DNA of 64,000 bases. It comes from Rallus limicola (lineage: Eukaryota > Chordata > Aves > Gruiformes > Rallidae). Below the pieces are notes generated by a model, which had not been told where the DNA came from, ran no database searches, and was given only the letters and a program-made list of their open reading frames with translations. The position numbers and the translations under genes were made by a program. The stretch spans positions 1 to 64,000 of the forward strand of contig JAKCOZ010000612.1 in the NCBI GenBank assembly GCA_022605955.1. Direction: 5' to 3'. This document shows positions 1 through 10,776 of this stretch, one piece after another; position 1 is the first letter of the stretch; every line of letters starts with the position of its first letter.

Positions 1-529
1 CAGTTCCCTGCAGCAGGATTGCTCAACCCTTCCTCCTGAGAGCCAGGACACCCAGCCCCGGCTGGCCACAGTGCAAGGGCTTACTGGGGCCTCCCAGCAC
101 CCCCCCAACTCTCACAGCCAGGGCCAGGAGATGACATGAGCCCAAAAAGAAAACCAAAAAGAGGGGTGCCTATTTCCAGACACACCCCCCCTCACTGTTC
201 TCCCTCTTTCCCATGAGTTCCTGGCACTGCCCTGTGCTTGAGGCTGAGCCAAAGCGACCTGCAGACAGCTGGATGGACGTAGGGATAGGTGGGGCTGCCT
301 CACTTCCCAAAAGCATTATGGAGCCCAGCTGGGGCAGGTGCTTCCCCTCCACCAACACCCTTTCACAGAGTCACCTCCGGACCCACCAACCAGGAGAGCC
401 CCTTCAGAAGATTCAGGGCAGACACTCCCGTGCCTCAGTTTCCCTTCTCACAGCCCCCTGCAAAGCCAAGCCCTGTTCTGCAGCCTCTGCTCAGCATCCT
501 TCCTGTGGGCTTGCCAGCCTGTTCCCATC
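1..529. other. LOXL1 intron 1, left end of window
   Basis: Non-coding sequence that should lie inside LOXL1 intron 1, because exon 1 ends with a splice donor at 5446 and none of the downstream catalytic exons are seen anywhere to its left. No exon, CR1 or LTR is recognised here. Open frames running rightward from this stretch continue into the tandem array and are judged spurious. Confidence 0.6.
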
Positions 530-1825
530 CCTACCCTCATCCCCATCCTCCTCCTCCTCCCCTCTATCTCCATCCCTCATCCTCGTCCTCCATCCCATCC
601 TCACCTGCAGCCCCATCCTTGTCCCCATCCTCTCTCTATCTTCATCCTCATTCTGGTTTCTATCCTCATCCTTGTCCCCATCTTCATCCTCATCCCCATC
701 TCCATCCCTATCCCCAGCCCTATCCCTGTTTCCATCCTCATCTCCATTTCCATCTTTATCCCCAACCTCAACCCCATCTTCATCCTCATTCTTGTCCTCA
801 TCCTCATCCCTGTTCCCATCCTGTTCCATCCCCATGCCTGTTTCCATCCTCATCCCCCTTTCCATCCTCCTCCCCATCTTCATCCCCATTCTCATCCCCA
901 TCTCCCATCCCTACCCCTGTTTCCATCCTCCTCCCCATCCTAATCCCCCTTTCCATCCTCATCCCCATCTTCATCCCCATTTCCATCCTCATCCCCTTTT
1001 CCATCCTCCTCATCTTCATCCCCATTTCAACCCCTATCCCTGTTTCCATCCTCATCCCCATCTTCATCCCCTTTTCCATCCTCCTCCCCCTCTTCATCCC
1101 CATTTCCATCCTCATCCCCTTTTCCATCCTCCTCCTCATCTTCATCCCCATTTCCATCCCTATCCCTGTTTCCATCCTCCTTCCCATCCTAATCCCCCTT
1201 TTTATCCCTGTGGTTCCATCCCATCCCTTTTCCATCCTCCTCCCCATCTCCATCCCCTTTTCATCCTCCTCCCCATCTTCATCCCCATTTCAATCCCCTA
1301 TCCCTGTTTCATCCTCTCCCCATCTTCATCCCATTTCCCATCCTCATCCCCTTTTCCATTCTCCTCCCCATCTTCATCTCCATTTCCACCCCTATCCCCG
1401 TTTCCATCCTCCTTCCCATCCTAATCCCCCTTTCCATTCTCATCCCCATTTCCATCCCTATCCCTGTCTCCATCCTCCTCCCCCTCTTCATCCCTTTCCA
1501 TCCTCATCCCCTTTTCCATCCTCATCCCCTTTTCCATCCTCATCCCCCTCTTCACCCCCATTTCCATCCCTATCCCTGTTTCCATCCTCCTCCCCTATCT
1601 TATTCCCCATTTCCATCCCTATCCCTGTTTCCATTCTCCTCCCCATCTTCATCTCCATTTCCACCCCTATCCCTGTTTCCATCCTCATCCCCTTTTCCAT
1701 CCTCCTCCCCCTCTTCATCCCCATTTCCATCCCTATCCCCCTTTCCATCCTCCTCCCCATCTTCCTCCCCATTTCCATCCTCCTCCCCAACTCCATCCCC
1801 ATCCTCATCCCCGGGTTCCTCGAGG
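530..1825. repeat. G-depleted CCATCC/CTCATC tandem array in LOXL1 intron 1
   Basis: About 1.3 kb made almost only of C, T and A on the plus strand, built from ccatcc, tcatcc, ctcctcccc and cttcatcccc words. A recurring phrase (tatccctgtttccatcc) returns at irregular spacings of roughly 45-140 bp, so this is a degenerate, internally expanded array and not a clean microsatellite. On the LOXL1 sense (minus) strand it reads as G/A-rich ggatgaggatgg. Its near absence of G, and its low stop-codon density, leave several frames open on both strands; these frames show no protein-family signal. Confidence 0.9.
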
Positions 1826-2036
1826 AGCTCCAGCCACACCATTTCCAGCACATTTCCTTTTTCCCTCCTGTGTTTTTTTACCCTATTTTCCCTTTTTTCT
1901 TCAATCCCTGGGCAGCCAGAACAATGCCTTCTTGTTCCCTGGCCTGCCTTCCCTGGGGAGATCACATCACTCCTCTGGAGCTCGTTTCCTGCCCCGCTTG
2001 CTTGGTCATCACTGCTGATGTAATACCCATTGGGGA

Positions 2037-2054
2037 GGGGGGGGGGGGGGGGGG
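2037..2054 (+). repeat. 18-base G homopolymer
   Basis: Uninterrupted G run preceded by ggggga, in LOXL1 intron 1. Runs of this length are slippage-prone and their exact length in an assembly is uncertain. Confidence 0.9.
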
Positions 2055-3025
2055 AATAGGAGGAGGGGGAGTTTTAGGAGGACTGGGGGGTGCACACATC
2101 AGTGTGTGGAAAAAACAGCTTGAAAAAAAAACCCTCACACCCCTTAAAAAAAACACCTAATTAGGACTTAGATTAACAGAGAAAGAGCCTGAGCCCCATC
2201 CCACCCGCGAGGGGAACGTTTGTCATCATTTCTAGAGCAGCTTTCCCTCCCTGCTGGTGTTTATAATCAATCCTTGGATGTTTTGGGGAGAAACCTGACT
2301 CCTCTACCAAGGGGGAGTTTTATTCCCCCCCCCCCCTTCCCCTCCCCTTAAGTTAGAGCTCACCCTGGATGGCCCCATTGCTATTACAGGGTCTCAGGCT
2401 GGATTCTCAGCTCAGCACAAGGCAGGAGGGCAAAACCCCGTCCCCGTGGGGGGTGAAGGGGATGGTGGGATCCCACCTCCTCGTCTTCCAAACGTCCCTT
2501 TATCAAAGCAGGGACCCATCCTGGGCTGAGCAGCTCTTGATCCTGCCTTGGTTTCTTTTTTTTTTTTGCTGAGGCAGCGCTTTCCCACCTCCCACAAGCC
2601 TGGCAGCTCCCTGCTATTCCCTCCCCCAAAAAGGGACAGCCACAGCAAGAAAATGTTTGCTTTGCCTCCTCCTCCTCCTCCTCCACCACCCCTGGGCCTG
2701 CCCCAGGGAGCTGCCAGAGAAGATTTCCTCCTTCTTCCTCATGAAAATCAGAATAGTCAAGAAGAAGGGAGCCTGCTGTTTGTGCAGGTGCTCCGGGCTG
2801 AGCCGAAAAGCCCGCGGCTTCAGCAGCTCTTTCTGAAGGGGGAGGTTGTTTTGCCCTCCTCCTTCCCAACCCCAGAGATGTGGGGACCACCAAAAAGGGC
2901 TTGGCTGGGAGCAGTGGGGCCATGGGGGGGGGGCAAAATGATTTGGGATGGACCCCTTTCATCAGCCCATTCTACCCACTCCCCTCTCATCCCTCCAGCC
3001 CAGCCCACACTGTGTCCTTTATCCG

Positions 3026-3078
3026 CCCGGCCCGGCCCGGCCTGGCCCGGCCCAGCCTGGCCTGGCCCAGCCCAGCCC
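3026..3078 (+). repeat. (CCCGG/CCTGG)n pentamer tract
   Basis: Roughly ten head-to-tail copies of cccgg drifting to cctgg and cccag. Short GC-rich simple repeat; no function is inferred. Confidence 0.8.
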
Positions 3079-3831
3079 CTCTGAATCTTCTCAAGATCCC
3101 CTGGTTGGTTGTTAAGCAACAAAATCAACCCCAAATTATTCCCAAACTCAGGAAAGGGAGACTTTCCCAGCAAGCCCATCATCTCCTGCCCCCTGTCCTC
3201 GAGTGTCACCACAGCCTCCACGACTCAAGCTTAGTGAGCACTGAAATCTCCATCACCCATGAGAAACTGTGCTGGAGAGGGAGGGAAACAGGGGCAGGGG
3301 GGGTTTCAGGGAGGAGTCAGGGTGAAGAAGCCCCTGGAGATGCCTCCTGGAGGTGGGTAAAGAGTGGGGAGCTCTGGTTGAACCCCGTGAAGAGGGGTGG
3401 GCTCTCTGCTCCCACAGCTTGGGTGCCGTTGTGAGCTTGGCTTTCAGCACCCAAGGCCTTTGTGTGACACGTTTCAGCCTTGGGTGACACCTGGGTCCTT
3501 CAGCAGCAGTTGTGAGTAGGAAATTGCAAATCTTTTAAGAGTCTCCACACTGCCTTCTTGTCAGAACTGGGTCTGCTGCCTTTACCCCACCTTTACCCTC
3601 GTCCAAACCACGTGAGATGCTCCTCTCCTACCCACAGCCCAGCCTGGCCACCTCTACAGAGCTAAGGCCAGAAGACATTTCAACTCTTGCCTCCCTCCTT
3701 CCTCCTCTCTTTGTGATGGGGGGAGGTGGACAACTCACCATGCTCCCCACAGACCCTATTAAACCCCTTGGGAAAAGTTGGTGGGGTCTAATTGCTTAAT
3801 TAACCCCCTTCAGGTGCCACATGGAGGGGCC

Positions 3832-3848
3832 GGAATGCCACACATTCC
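3832..3848. promoter_or_regulatory. Inverted pair of TEAD-type GGAATG/CATTCC motifs
   Basis: The sequence ggaatg-ccaca-cattcc is a perfect 6-bp inverted repeat with a 5-bp spacer. GGAATG (M-CAT) is the known binding core of TEAD factors. It sits in LOXL1 intron 1 within a small AT-rich patch. The sequence is certain; regulatory use is inference only. Confidence 0.3.
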
Positions 3849-5438
3849 TGGCAGAGCCCGGTGGGATTAGGAGGCTCTTAAAGAGCTTAGGCATGTAATT
3901 AACATCTGATTCGGCTTTAGAAAGGGTTTTGATCAATTAAGAAGCCCGCTTGAAGGGTGGCCCTGCAGGTAACAAGGGTTGGGTGGTTGGGGTTTGGGGG
4001 GGTGGGGTTTTTTTTTGGTGACCCCCCCTCCCCCAAGGAGGTGACAGCTTTCCCCAAACAAAGCTTGGCTGGAGAGAGAAGGTGACCCTGAGGAGAGGCC
4101 AGGTGGTGGAGTGGCCCCAGAGAGCCCCCTCCCTGGGCTGGTAGGACTGACTTTATTCCCTTCTTTATGCTTATTAAGCAGAAGGAAGCTGGGGACTCCC
4201 ACACCGAGCGGTGGGTGCCCCACTGATGGGCTCGTTGGCTGATGAGGGGTGTCCCCCCCCACCCACAGGCACACCAATCCCCCCTTGGTAAAACTACAGC
4301 ACTGTCACCTCCTGGCTCACCTTCCACATACCCTTGGAAGGCCATTGCCTTTCCCAACGGCCGCCAAGATAAGCTTGGCAGGCATCTTCCCATTTCCCTG
4401 CCACCTTGGATCATCTGCAGGGCAGCCACCATCCCCCCTGCCCCCCAGAGACACGGGACCACCAGCACCCTTCATCCCTTGCCCGGAGAAGGGGGTAGAG
4501 ATCTGGAGGAAGACTGTCTTCACTCAAACCATGTCCCCAAGCTCTTTGCCACACACCTTCACCAGGGACAGACAGACCTCGGGCTGACCCAGCCTGTGTT
4601 TACTTGCAGCAGGGCAGGGCTGGGATGAAATGCTTCCCCCAGCAGTAGGAACCTTCTGGGATGGGATTTTCTCAGAAACCAGGGATGGGGCTGGATGGGT
4701 TATAAGGTCAGACGGGTCAGAGGCTCCAGCTGAGATGGGTTTCCCAAGGGACAGGCAGGGAACAGATTTTCCCCCCTCCCACCACCCCCCTTGGCTGCTG
4801 CTCCTCACACCCTCTCCAGCTTCGCTTCCAATTTCACCACAGAGCAAAGAAAAATAACACCAAACCCAAATGCTCTGGGCAAGGCTCAGCCAAAAAGCCA
4901 CAGGATTTCATCAGGGTCAGGGGCAGTAGAACGGGAAGTGATGGTGTCCCTGCCACGAGCTATCCCTTGGATGTCCAGGGATATGGCACCACCCTACCCC
5001 AGGAGCACGGGATGCCCCCAGCACACAGCACACGGCCACCCCAGGCAGGAGTCGTGGTGGGATGACCCAGAACACAGCACATAACCCCTCCTCAAGGGCT
5101 GCTATTTCCCCCCTCATCCCACCGCACGGGACACCACGGGATGGAGCCGAGCCCCATCCCAAGCCCAGGCCCAGCCAGGACTCGCTCCTTTCCAGTGCCT
5201 TCCCTTCCCTTCCCTCCCTCTCTCTCACCACCTCAAACACCCCTCCCAAAACACGCAGGGGTCCCAACAGCCCCAAACCCCTTCGGTGGCCACCGGGCCA
5301 CGTTTGTCCCCACAGCACCGGGGTGGCACCCTTGGAGAGTGAGTGGCACCAGCCTCAGGGCTCTGTCCCAGTGACAAAAGCCCCCGGGGCTCCGTCCCAA
5401 CCCCAGGGAGCTACCGCCCACCCCCGGGGAGCCCCTCA

Positions 5439-5447
5439 CACTCACCC
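5439..5447 (-). other. LOXL1: LOXL1 exon 1 splice donor
   Basis: On the minus strand the exon ends ...GGACGGG and is followed by GTGAGTGTG, a strong consensus 5' splice site. The exon ends one base into a glycine codon (phase 1), matching known LOXL1 proteins, where the conserved ...VYRPN..GRG stretch runs across the exon 1/2 boundary. Confidence 0.9.
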
Positions 5448-6519
5448 CGTCCGCCGTGGTTGGGCCTGTAGACGCTGCCCACGCTGACCCGGGCTTGGCT
5501 ATCCGGGACGGCCTGTGGGATGTCGGGGGTTCCTGGCAGGCAGGTAAGGCTCGGGCCGAGGAGCCCCGTAAGGCTCCAGCGCCCGGAAAGGTGGCTGAGC
5601 CTCATAGGGTGGGTACAGCCCCCCGTGGCCCGTCCCGGCGGGAGCCTGCAGGTTATCAGCCGCCGCCGCGCCTCGGTCGGGGGGCTGTTGGTTGGGGTAC
5701 AAGTCCTGGGCGCCCCGTTCCGGGGAGCCGCCGGTGTCGTGGTACAGGCTGTGGGAGTAACGGCGGTCCAGCCCGTCGGCTGGCTGAGGGGCAGCGGGCG
5801 CGGTAGGGGCGTTCGGCCGCCGGGTAGTAGCCCTGGGCTCTGTAGGGGTTCTGCTCCTCCCCGTAGTCCTCGTAGCGTGCCCGGGGTTGGAAGGGGTACG
5901 CCAGGCTGGTCCCGGCGGCCGCCGAAGCCACGGCCGCCCCGCCGGTGCCGCGGTAATAGCTGTGCGCCTCGTCGTACGCCCGGGCCGACTCGTAGGGCTC
6001 GTACTGGGAGGCGGAGGGGAACTGGGGGTACACAGGGTGCCCGGCGGAGGCGTAGGCGAAGGAAGAAGAAGAAGAAGAGGAGGAGGAGGAGGAGGAGGAG
6101 GAAGCAGCCTGGCGGGAGCGGCCGGCGGGCCGTCCCCTCTGCGAGGCCGTGCTGTCGCCCACCGGTCCCTCACGCCAATTTTCGGGCACCTGCCCGAAAC
6201 CGAAGGGATGCCGCGTCTGCCCCCGAACCGTTCCGGATCCCGGGCGAGGCGGTACCGCCGGTACCTGGCGCCGAACGTTGCCCGTCCCCCCGCTCACCGC
6301 TCCCGCCAGCAAGAGCCGGTTCCCCCGGGGTCTCTCCTGCCCGGCCGGTACGTACTCAGCGCCGGTGTTGAGCAAGCTGTAAACGCGGCCGTTGTTCTCC
6401 CACTGGATCAGCTGCCTCCAGGGCTGCCCGCCGCCGCCTCCCGGCTCCTGCCCGCCCGCCAGCAGGCACAGCCCGCAGCCCAGCGCTGCCCACAGCCCCC
6501 AGGCTCCCCGCGGCTCCAT
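5446..6519 (-). CDS. LOXL1: LOXL1 (lysyl oxidase-like 1) exon 1, with two apparent frameshifts
   Basis: First coding exon of a secreted copper amine oxidase that oxidises lysines of tropoelastin and collagen for extracellular cross-linking. The start at 6519 gives a hydrophobic signal peptide (about residues 1-23), then the family-conserved [18 protein letters not shown] block (34-51), EYVPAG (55-60) and [14 protein letters not shown] (104-117). A run of 14 serines follows (140-153), then the Tyr/Pro/Arg-rich propeptide that binds elastin, including [12 protein letters not shown]. Downstream, [12 protein letters not shown] is in a different frame, and SVGSVYRPN at the 3' end is in the third. 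Each switch fits one surplus base: the first lies somewhere in 5775-5808, the second at the five-G run 5525-5529 (plus strand). The frame is also open upstream to 6903, but homology favours the 6519 start. Catalytic exons 2-7 are outside the window. Identity is certain; intactness is not. Confidence 0.93.
6061..6102 (-). repeat. Trinucleotide tract encoding 14 serines in LOXL1
   Basis: On the minus strand this is eight TCC, five TCT and one TCC codon in a row, residues 140-153 of LOXL1 exon 1. It lies in the propeptide between the [12 protein letters not shown] block and the Tyr-rich region. A mixed TCC/TCT tract of this kind is prone to length change. Confidence 0.9.
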
Positions 6520-6559
6520 CCCCCGTAGCGGTTTGCCGCTGGCCCCCGCGGTGGCTTTA

Positions 6560-7140
6560 ACCCCCCCCCCCCGCCCCCCCACCCACCCCCCCACCCACCC
6601 CAGCCCCGGCGGAGCGGCTCCCGGGGGCGGGCGGAGCGGCCGCGCTCCCCGGCGGCGGCGGCGGCGGCTGCGGGAGGGAAGCGGCGGGGGATGGAGCTGG
6701 GGGGGGGGGGTGGGAAGGGGAAGGGAGAAGGGAGAAGGGAAGGGGAAGGGAAGGGGGAAGGGAAAAGGGGGGGTGGGAAGGGAAGCAGAGGCGCCGCCGG
6801 GTCCTAAGAACCGCCTCCAGAACCGCCTCCAGAACGGCTCCTGCCCCCCAGGAGGCGGGGGGGGGGGGGGGGGCGCACTGCGGGGCCCTCCCCAACCCCC
6901 CAAAACCCCGCTCCGCAGGACAGCAACCTCCGGGTTTTACACTTCTTCCCCTTCCCCTTCAGTGTTTGGGTTGAATTCCTCGGGTTTTGGTGGTATACAA
7001 CGGCCACGGGGGGGGGGGGGTGGTGGGGGTGGAGGGAGGGAGGGAGGGAGGGAAAGGAGTGAGGGAGGGAGGGAAGGGGGGGGGATGGAGGGAAGGGAGG
7101 GAGGGATGGAGGGAGGGAGGGAAGAGGGGGGGGGGGGGTG
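6560..7140. repeat. G/purine-rich belt upstream of LOXL1
   Basis: Contains a C run (6560-6572), CGG triplets (6649-6667), a ggggaaggga/gggaga polypurine tract (6693-6790), a long G run near 6857-6873, a 13-base G run (7008-7020) and (gggagggaggga)n from about 7033 to 7138. Each piece meets the simple G-run pattern for G-quadruplex formation on the plus strand, the template strand for LOXL1. Confidence 0.8.
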
Positions 7141-8512
7141 GGATCCAGGCTGGTGAGAGCAATCCTGCCCACAGCAATGCCCGGGGGGTTTCCCCAGAGG
7201 GACCCCCCAAAATCCTATCTCCACCTAGGTGGAGGCCCAGCGCCAGGGTGAGGGGCCTGAAGGAGCACTTCTGCTCCCTCCCCAAACCTTTCCCTAGGTC
7301 TCAGAGGAGCCCCAAAAACCAGGGGCCTTCCCCTGGAATGCCTCTCTCTCTCTCTCTCTCCCTCTGACAGTTTGGGGGCTTTCTCCTTGGGGGTGTCTCC
7401 CAGGTGAGGATGGATCCCTCCTCCCAAAATGTTATTGAACAGGGAGGAATCAAACCTGAGGCCAGTTTGCAACTTGGGGTTGGAAATATTAAACAAAAGG
7501 GGGGGGGGGGGATTTGTCCTCAACCCCACTGCCAGCTGGATCTGGCCCATGGAACCCCCAAATCTGTCCCCACACAGGAACCATGTCCCTGGCTCACTCC
7601 TTTGCATCACCAAACAAAGGGCCTGAATGACCAGAGTGCTGGGGTCCCGCTGCCTTGGCCTTCCCAGGGCCCCCCTGAACCATCCCTTGCCTTTTTACAG
7701 CCCCACTGTGCATCCAGGGTGGGGGAGGAGGGAGAGGGGGGAGGCAGAATTTTTGGGGACAGAAACAAAGCTGGGAAAAAGCATCCCAGCATCCTTCTGC
7801 CCTGGGGAAACTGAGGCAGCACCGTGAAAGCCAGAGCAGACACCCCAAACCCTGCCACCTTCCTTGTCCCTGGAGCTGCCCTTGTGCTGTCTGATGCTTT
7901 CCTGTTGCTTTAAGGCCTGACCATAGGGATGTGTGTTTTCCACGTGTAGATTTTTCCTTTTCCCTTCCACTCCCCCCCCCCTCCCCTCCCCTCTCTCCTG
8001 CCACTTTCATTCCCAGCCCCGAAAGCTGGAGATGGAGCCAGGATGAGGCCTGGGACCAATGCCAGCCTGAGCTCCCAGCACTAGGCCTTACCATAGGGCC
8101 TGAAGCCCCCCCTTGCAGAACCCCCTAATTCCCTGTATCCCCAATATTTGTTGGCTTTTCCTTTCTCCTCCCCACACCCGCCCCAGCTCCTCCCTTCTCC
8201 CCTCAGGGACTGGAAATACCAGAGTTGATGTAATAGGCAGCAGGCTGGCCAGGAAGGAAAGCCTTGGCCTAGCCTCCTCCTCCCACACCCCCATGGCTGC
8301 TTGTCCTGAGTGGGGACAGGCATTTGGGGGGGGTGGAGGGGGGAAGGGGGGCTGGCTGTGGGTCACTTCTCTGTGTGTCACCCCAACTCCGTGTACAGGC
8401 AGGATTTGGTGTTGTGGGGTTGGTTTAGTTTGGGGGTTTTGGGGTGTTGTTTTTTTTTTGGGGGGGGGGGGGGGAGAGGGTGGGGTTTGGTGTGATGGGG
8501 GGGGGGGGGGAA

Positions 8513-8547
<35 letters not shown>

Positions 8548-9238
8548 GTGGGGATGGGGTTTCCCCCACTCTGGTGTGGGGTAGGAGGGGGATGGAGGGA
8601 TAATGGCAGGGGGGGGTTAGAGGGGGGAGGAAGGAGGGAGCAGTGTGTCTCTATAGGTTTGGTTCAAGGGTGGGGGGGGGGGATCCACTGTGACTCTGCA
8701 CCCCATCTTGCAGGACAGGGTGGCTGAAGGGACAGGCTGTCAGCTGTGTCACCCTTCACGGGGAGGGGTAAGGACGTGTGGGGTCCCTCCCTACAACCCC
8801 ACTGGAGTTCAGCATCCCCAGAGAACAGGGTGGCCAGAGGGCGTCTGTCCCAAAGTGGGATCCTGACCCACCCAAAACATGACACGGGGGATGTGTCCCT
8901 CTCCATTTGGGGGTCCCACTCCCACTAGATGGTGCCAGCAGCCCACGCTTGTGGTGCCAGGACACCTGGGATGACAACAGCAGGGACAGGCACCCCCGCA
9001 GGGGATTCCCCCACCCCAGCCCTGCAGATGGGGGTGCCTATATCACCACCAGAGCTAGGAGGCATTGTAGGGCAGCTCCCCAAAAAGCCAAGCCATGGTG
9101 TTAGGGAAACTGAGGCAGTGTTGGCCCAGACAACCCCCCAGCACAGCTTGGGTACTTGTACTTGCATCCCTCCCTGCTGGGCACAAGCCCCAAAATTTGT
9201 AGTTAACCCCCCCAAGCTGTTCATTCTGATTTCTCTTT
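7141..9238. other. Intergenic, simple repeats only
   Basis: Upstream flank of LOXL1. Holds a (CT)n tract (7342-7361), G homopolymers (7499-7511, 8460-8474, 8497-8510), C runs and one AC microsatellite. No exon, CR1 or LTR is recognised; the short open frames show no family signal. Confidence 0.6.
8514..8545 (+). repeat. (AC)16 microsatellite
   Basis: Sixteen uninterrupted AC dinucleotides directly following a 14-base G run. Confidence 0.95.
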
Positions 9239-9726
9239 CATAGAATCATAGAATCCCAGCCTGGTCTGGGTTGGAAGGGACCCCAAGGGTCACAGAGCTC
9301 CAACCCCCTGCCACAGGCAGGGACACCAACCTCCAGGCCTGGAGCTACACAAGGTTGCCCAGGGCCCCAGCCAACCTGGCCTTGAACACCCCCAGGGACG
9401 GGGCACCCACCCCCTCTCTGGGCAGCCCCTTCCAGCCCCTCACCACTCTCACTTCCCCCTAATATCTCATCTCACCCTTCCCTCCTCCAGCTTCACTCCA
9501 TCCCCCTTGTCCTGCCAGGCTCTGCCCTTGAACAAGCTGATTCCCCTCCTGTGTCTCTGCTCCCTTCAGGGACTGGCAGGCTGCAATGAGGTCCCCCCAC
9601 AGCCTTCTCTTCTCCAGGCTGACCCAGCCCAGCTCCCTCAGCCTCTCTCCAGAGGGGAGCAGCTCCAGCCCTCTGAGCATCTCCATGTCCCTCCTCTGAC
9701 CCCTCTCCAACAGCCCCACATCTTTG
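9239..9726 (-). mobile_element. CR1 group A, 5'-truncated
   Basis: Minus-strand CR1 LINE. The 3' end is at the left (catagaatcatagaatccc), followed by the group A landmarks: ttggaagggaccccaaggg, the lone-histidine-like ccaaccccctgccac block, and the end of ORF2 ([19 protein letters not shown] on the minus strand). It lacks about a dozen bases of the usual ctctctgcaaagaa segment. The 5' end is truncated at the cagccccacatct point, a breakpoint shared with the 46.3-kb copy. Confidence 0.92.
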
Positions 9727-10738
9727 TGGATATAATTATCAATACAGAGAATTCATTTCATTCCCAAGCTATTAAATTATTCAGTGACTTAATTTCATAA
9801 AGACTGGTTGGTCCCTGTTCTTTTTAGGCAATTTGGGATAACCACTCATGGGAGTAACCTGGTGGCACCTTGTTGAATTACCAGGGCTGAGTGGTCACTG
9901 TGGGATGTGGTGGCAGGAAGGCTCCTCTGCCTCCATCCAGAGGCTCATTCCCAGGATTTTCCTATCTCCTTTTTAATCCTTTTTCACATGGATTTACCAG
10001 GACTAACTTGACTTTTCCAGGCAGAGAGGTGAGGGAAAGCATGGGGGAGAAAAGGGGGGGATTTAACTGAACTCCAATCTCCAATTTCTTGCCCAAATTT
10101 TTCCCACCAGCATTTTTATTTTTTCTTTTTGACAGTTTATAGCACTTTTTCTCCCCCTCTTTTCTCCAGTTTCCACCATACCAAGGACCACTGAGTCCCA
10201 GCACCAAGTCAGCATCCCTGATCTCTTCAAGCCCCCTGCCACAGGGATGAGGACTGTGGCCTCTCAGCTAAGCTGGTGACATAGGACAAGGACAGCTGTA
10301 TCTTCTTGTCAGTGCCAGCCTCTTGCTTTTCCCCCCCCCTCAAACAAGCCAAATTTGGAGATGCTACAGTCTCACTGGACAGAGAAATGAGATCACATCA
10401 TCAGTGCAGAGGAATCCCCTCCTTCTCCTGTGACCTCTGCTCTCCCCAGACAACACAGGAGGGAGAAACCATTAAAAAAAAAAGAAAAGAATCAAGATTC
10501 AAAGGAATTTATCAATTCTTCACATCACTCTGATGGCTGGAAAAGCTGCATGGGGAGACAGCTGACCCTGTGTGCTATGAGCGTGCCAGGGCTCAACCAT
10601 CTGGGATGTCTCCTGCTCCATCCCTTCCCCCCTGTGCCTGGGTGGGTGGCCCCTGCATTCCCCTTGCTCCTGCCTTGGGTTGTTGGGTAGGGGAAGCTGA
10701 GGCAAAGGGAGGGGGGGTGATAATGTTCCCCTGGCAAG

Positions 10739-10776
<38 letters not shown>

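Larger units (their letters stand above)
1826..5440. other. LOXL1 intron 1, unique sequence with simple repeats
   Basis: No exon, CR1 or LTR is recognised. The stretch holds an 18-base G run (2037-2054), a C run near 2325-2337, a pentamer GC tract (3026-3078), and a compact AT-rich patch near 3788-3930 with homeodomain-like taatt cores and a pair of inverted GGAATG motifs. The LOXL1 catalytic exon with the copper-binding histidine motif is not present in any frame, so intron 1 runs off the left edge. Confidence 0.6.
5446..6680. promoter_or_regulatory. CpG-rich LOXL1 promoter and exon 1 block
   Basis: Dense CpG throughout exon 1 and about 160 bp upstream of the start codon, in contrast with the CpG-poor flanks. 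Just upstream lie GC boxes (gggggcgggcgg near 6624-6635) and a CGG run (6649-6667). No convincing TATA box is seen upstream of 6519 on the minus strand, so a CpG-island promoter is the natural reading. The transcription start cannot be placed from sequence alone. Confidence 0.65.

Noticed and set aside
213..2160. Open frames of 403 and 623 codons on the plus strand and several on the minus strand
   Set aside because: They run through the G-depleted CCATCC array; composition alone removes stops, and the peptides are Pro/Ser/His/Ile repeats without family signal.
3026..3078. Telomere-like or regulatory repeat
   Set aside because: The units are cccgg/cctgg pentamers, not TTAGGG; treated as a simple GC repeat.
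1..5440. LOXL1 exon 2 and following catalytic exons
   Set aside because: I looked for the copper-binding WEWHSCHQHYH-type motif and neighbouring blocks on the minus strand and found none; they must lie left of the window.
6520..6903. N-terminal extension of LOXL1 (128 more in-frame codons)
   Set aside because: Homology and the signal peptide start at 6519; the extension is low-complexity GC-rich sequence read from the promoter and 5' UTR.
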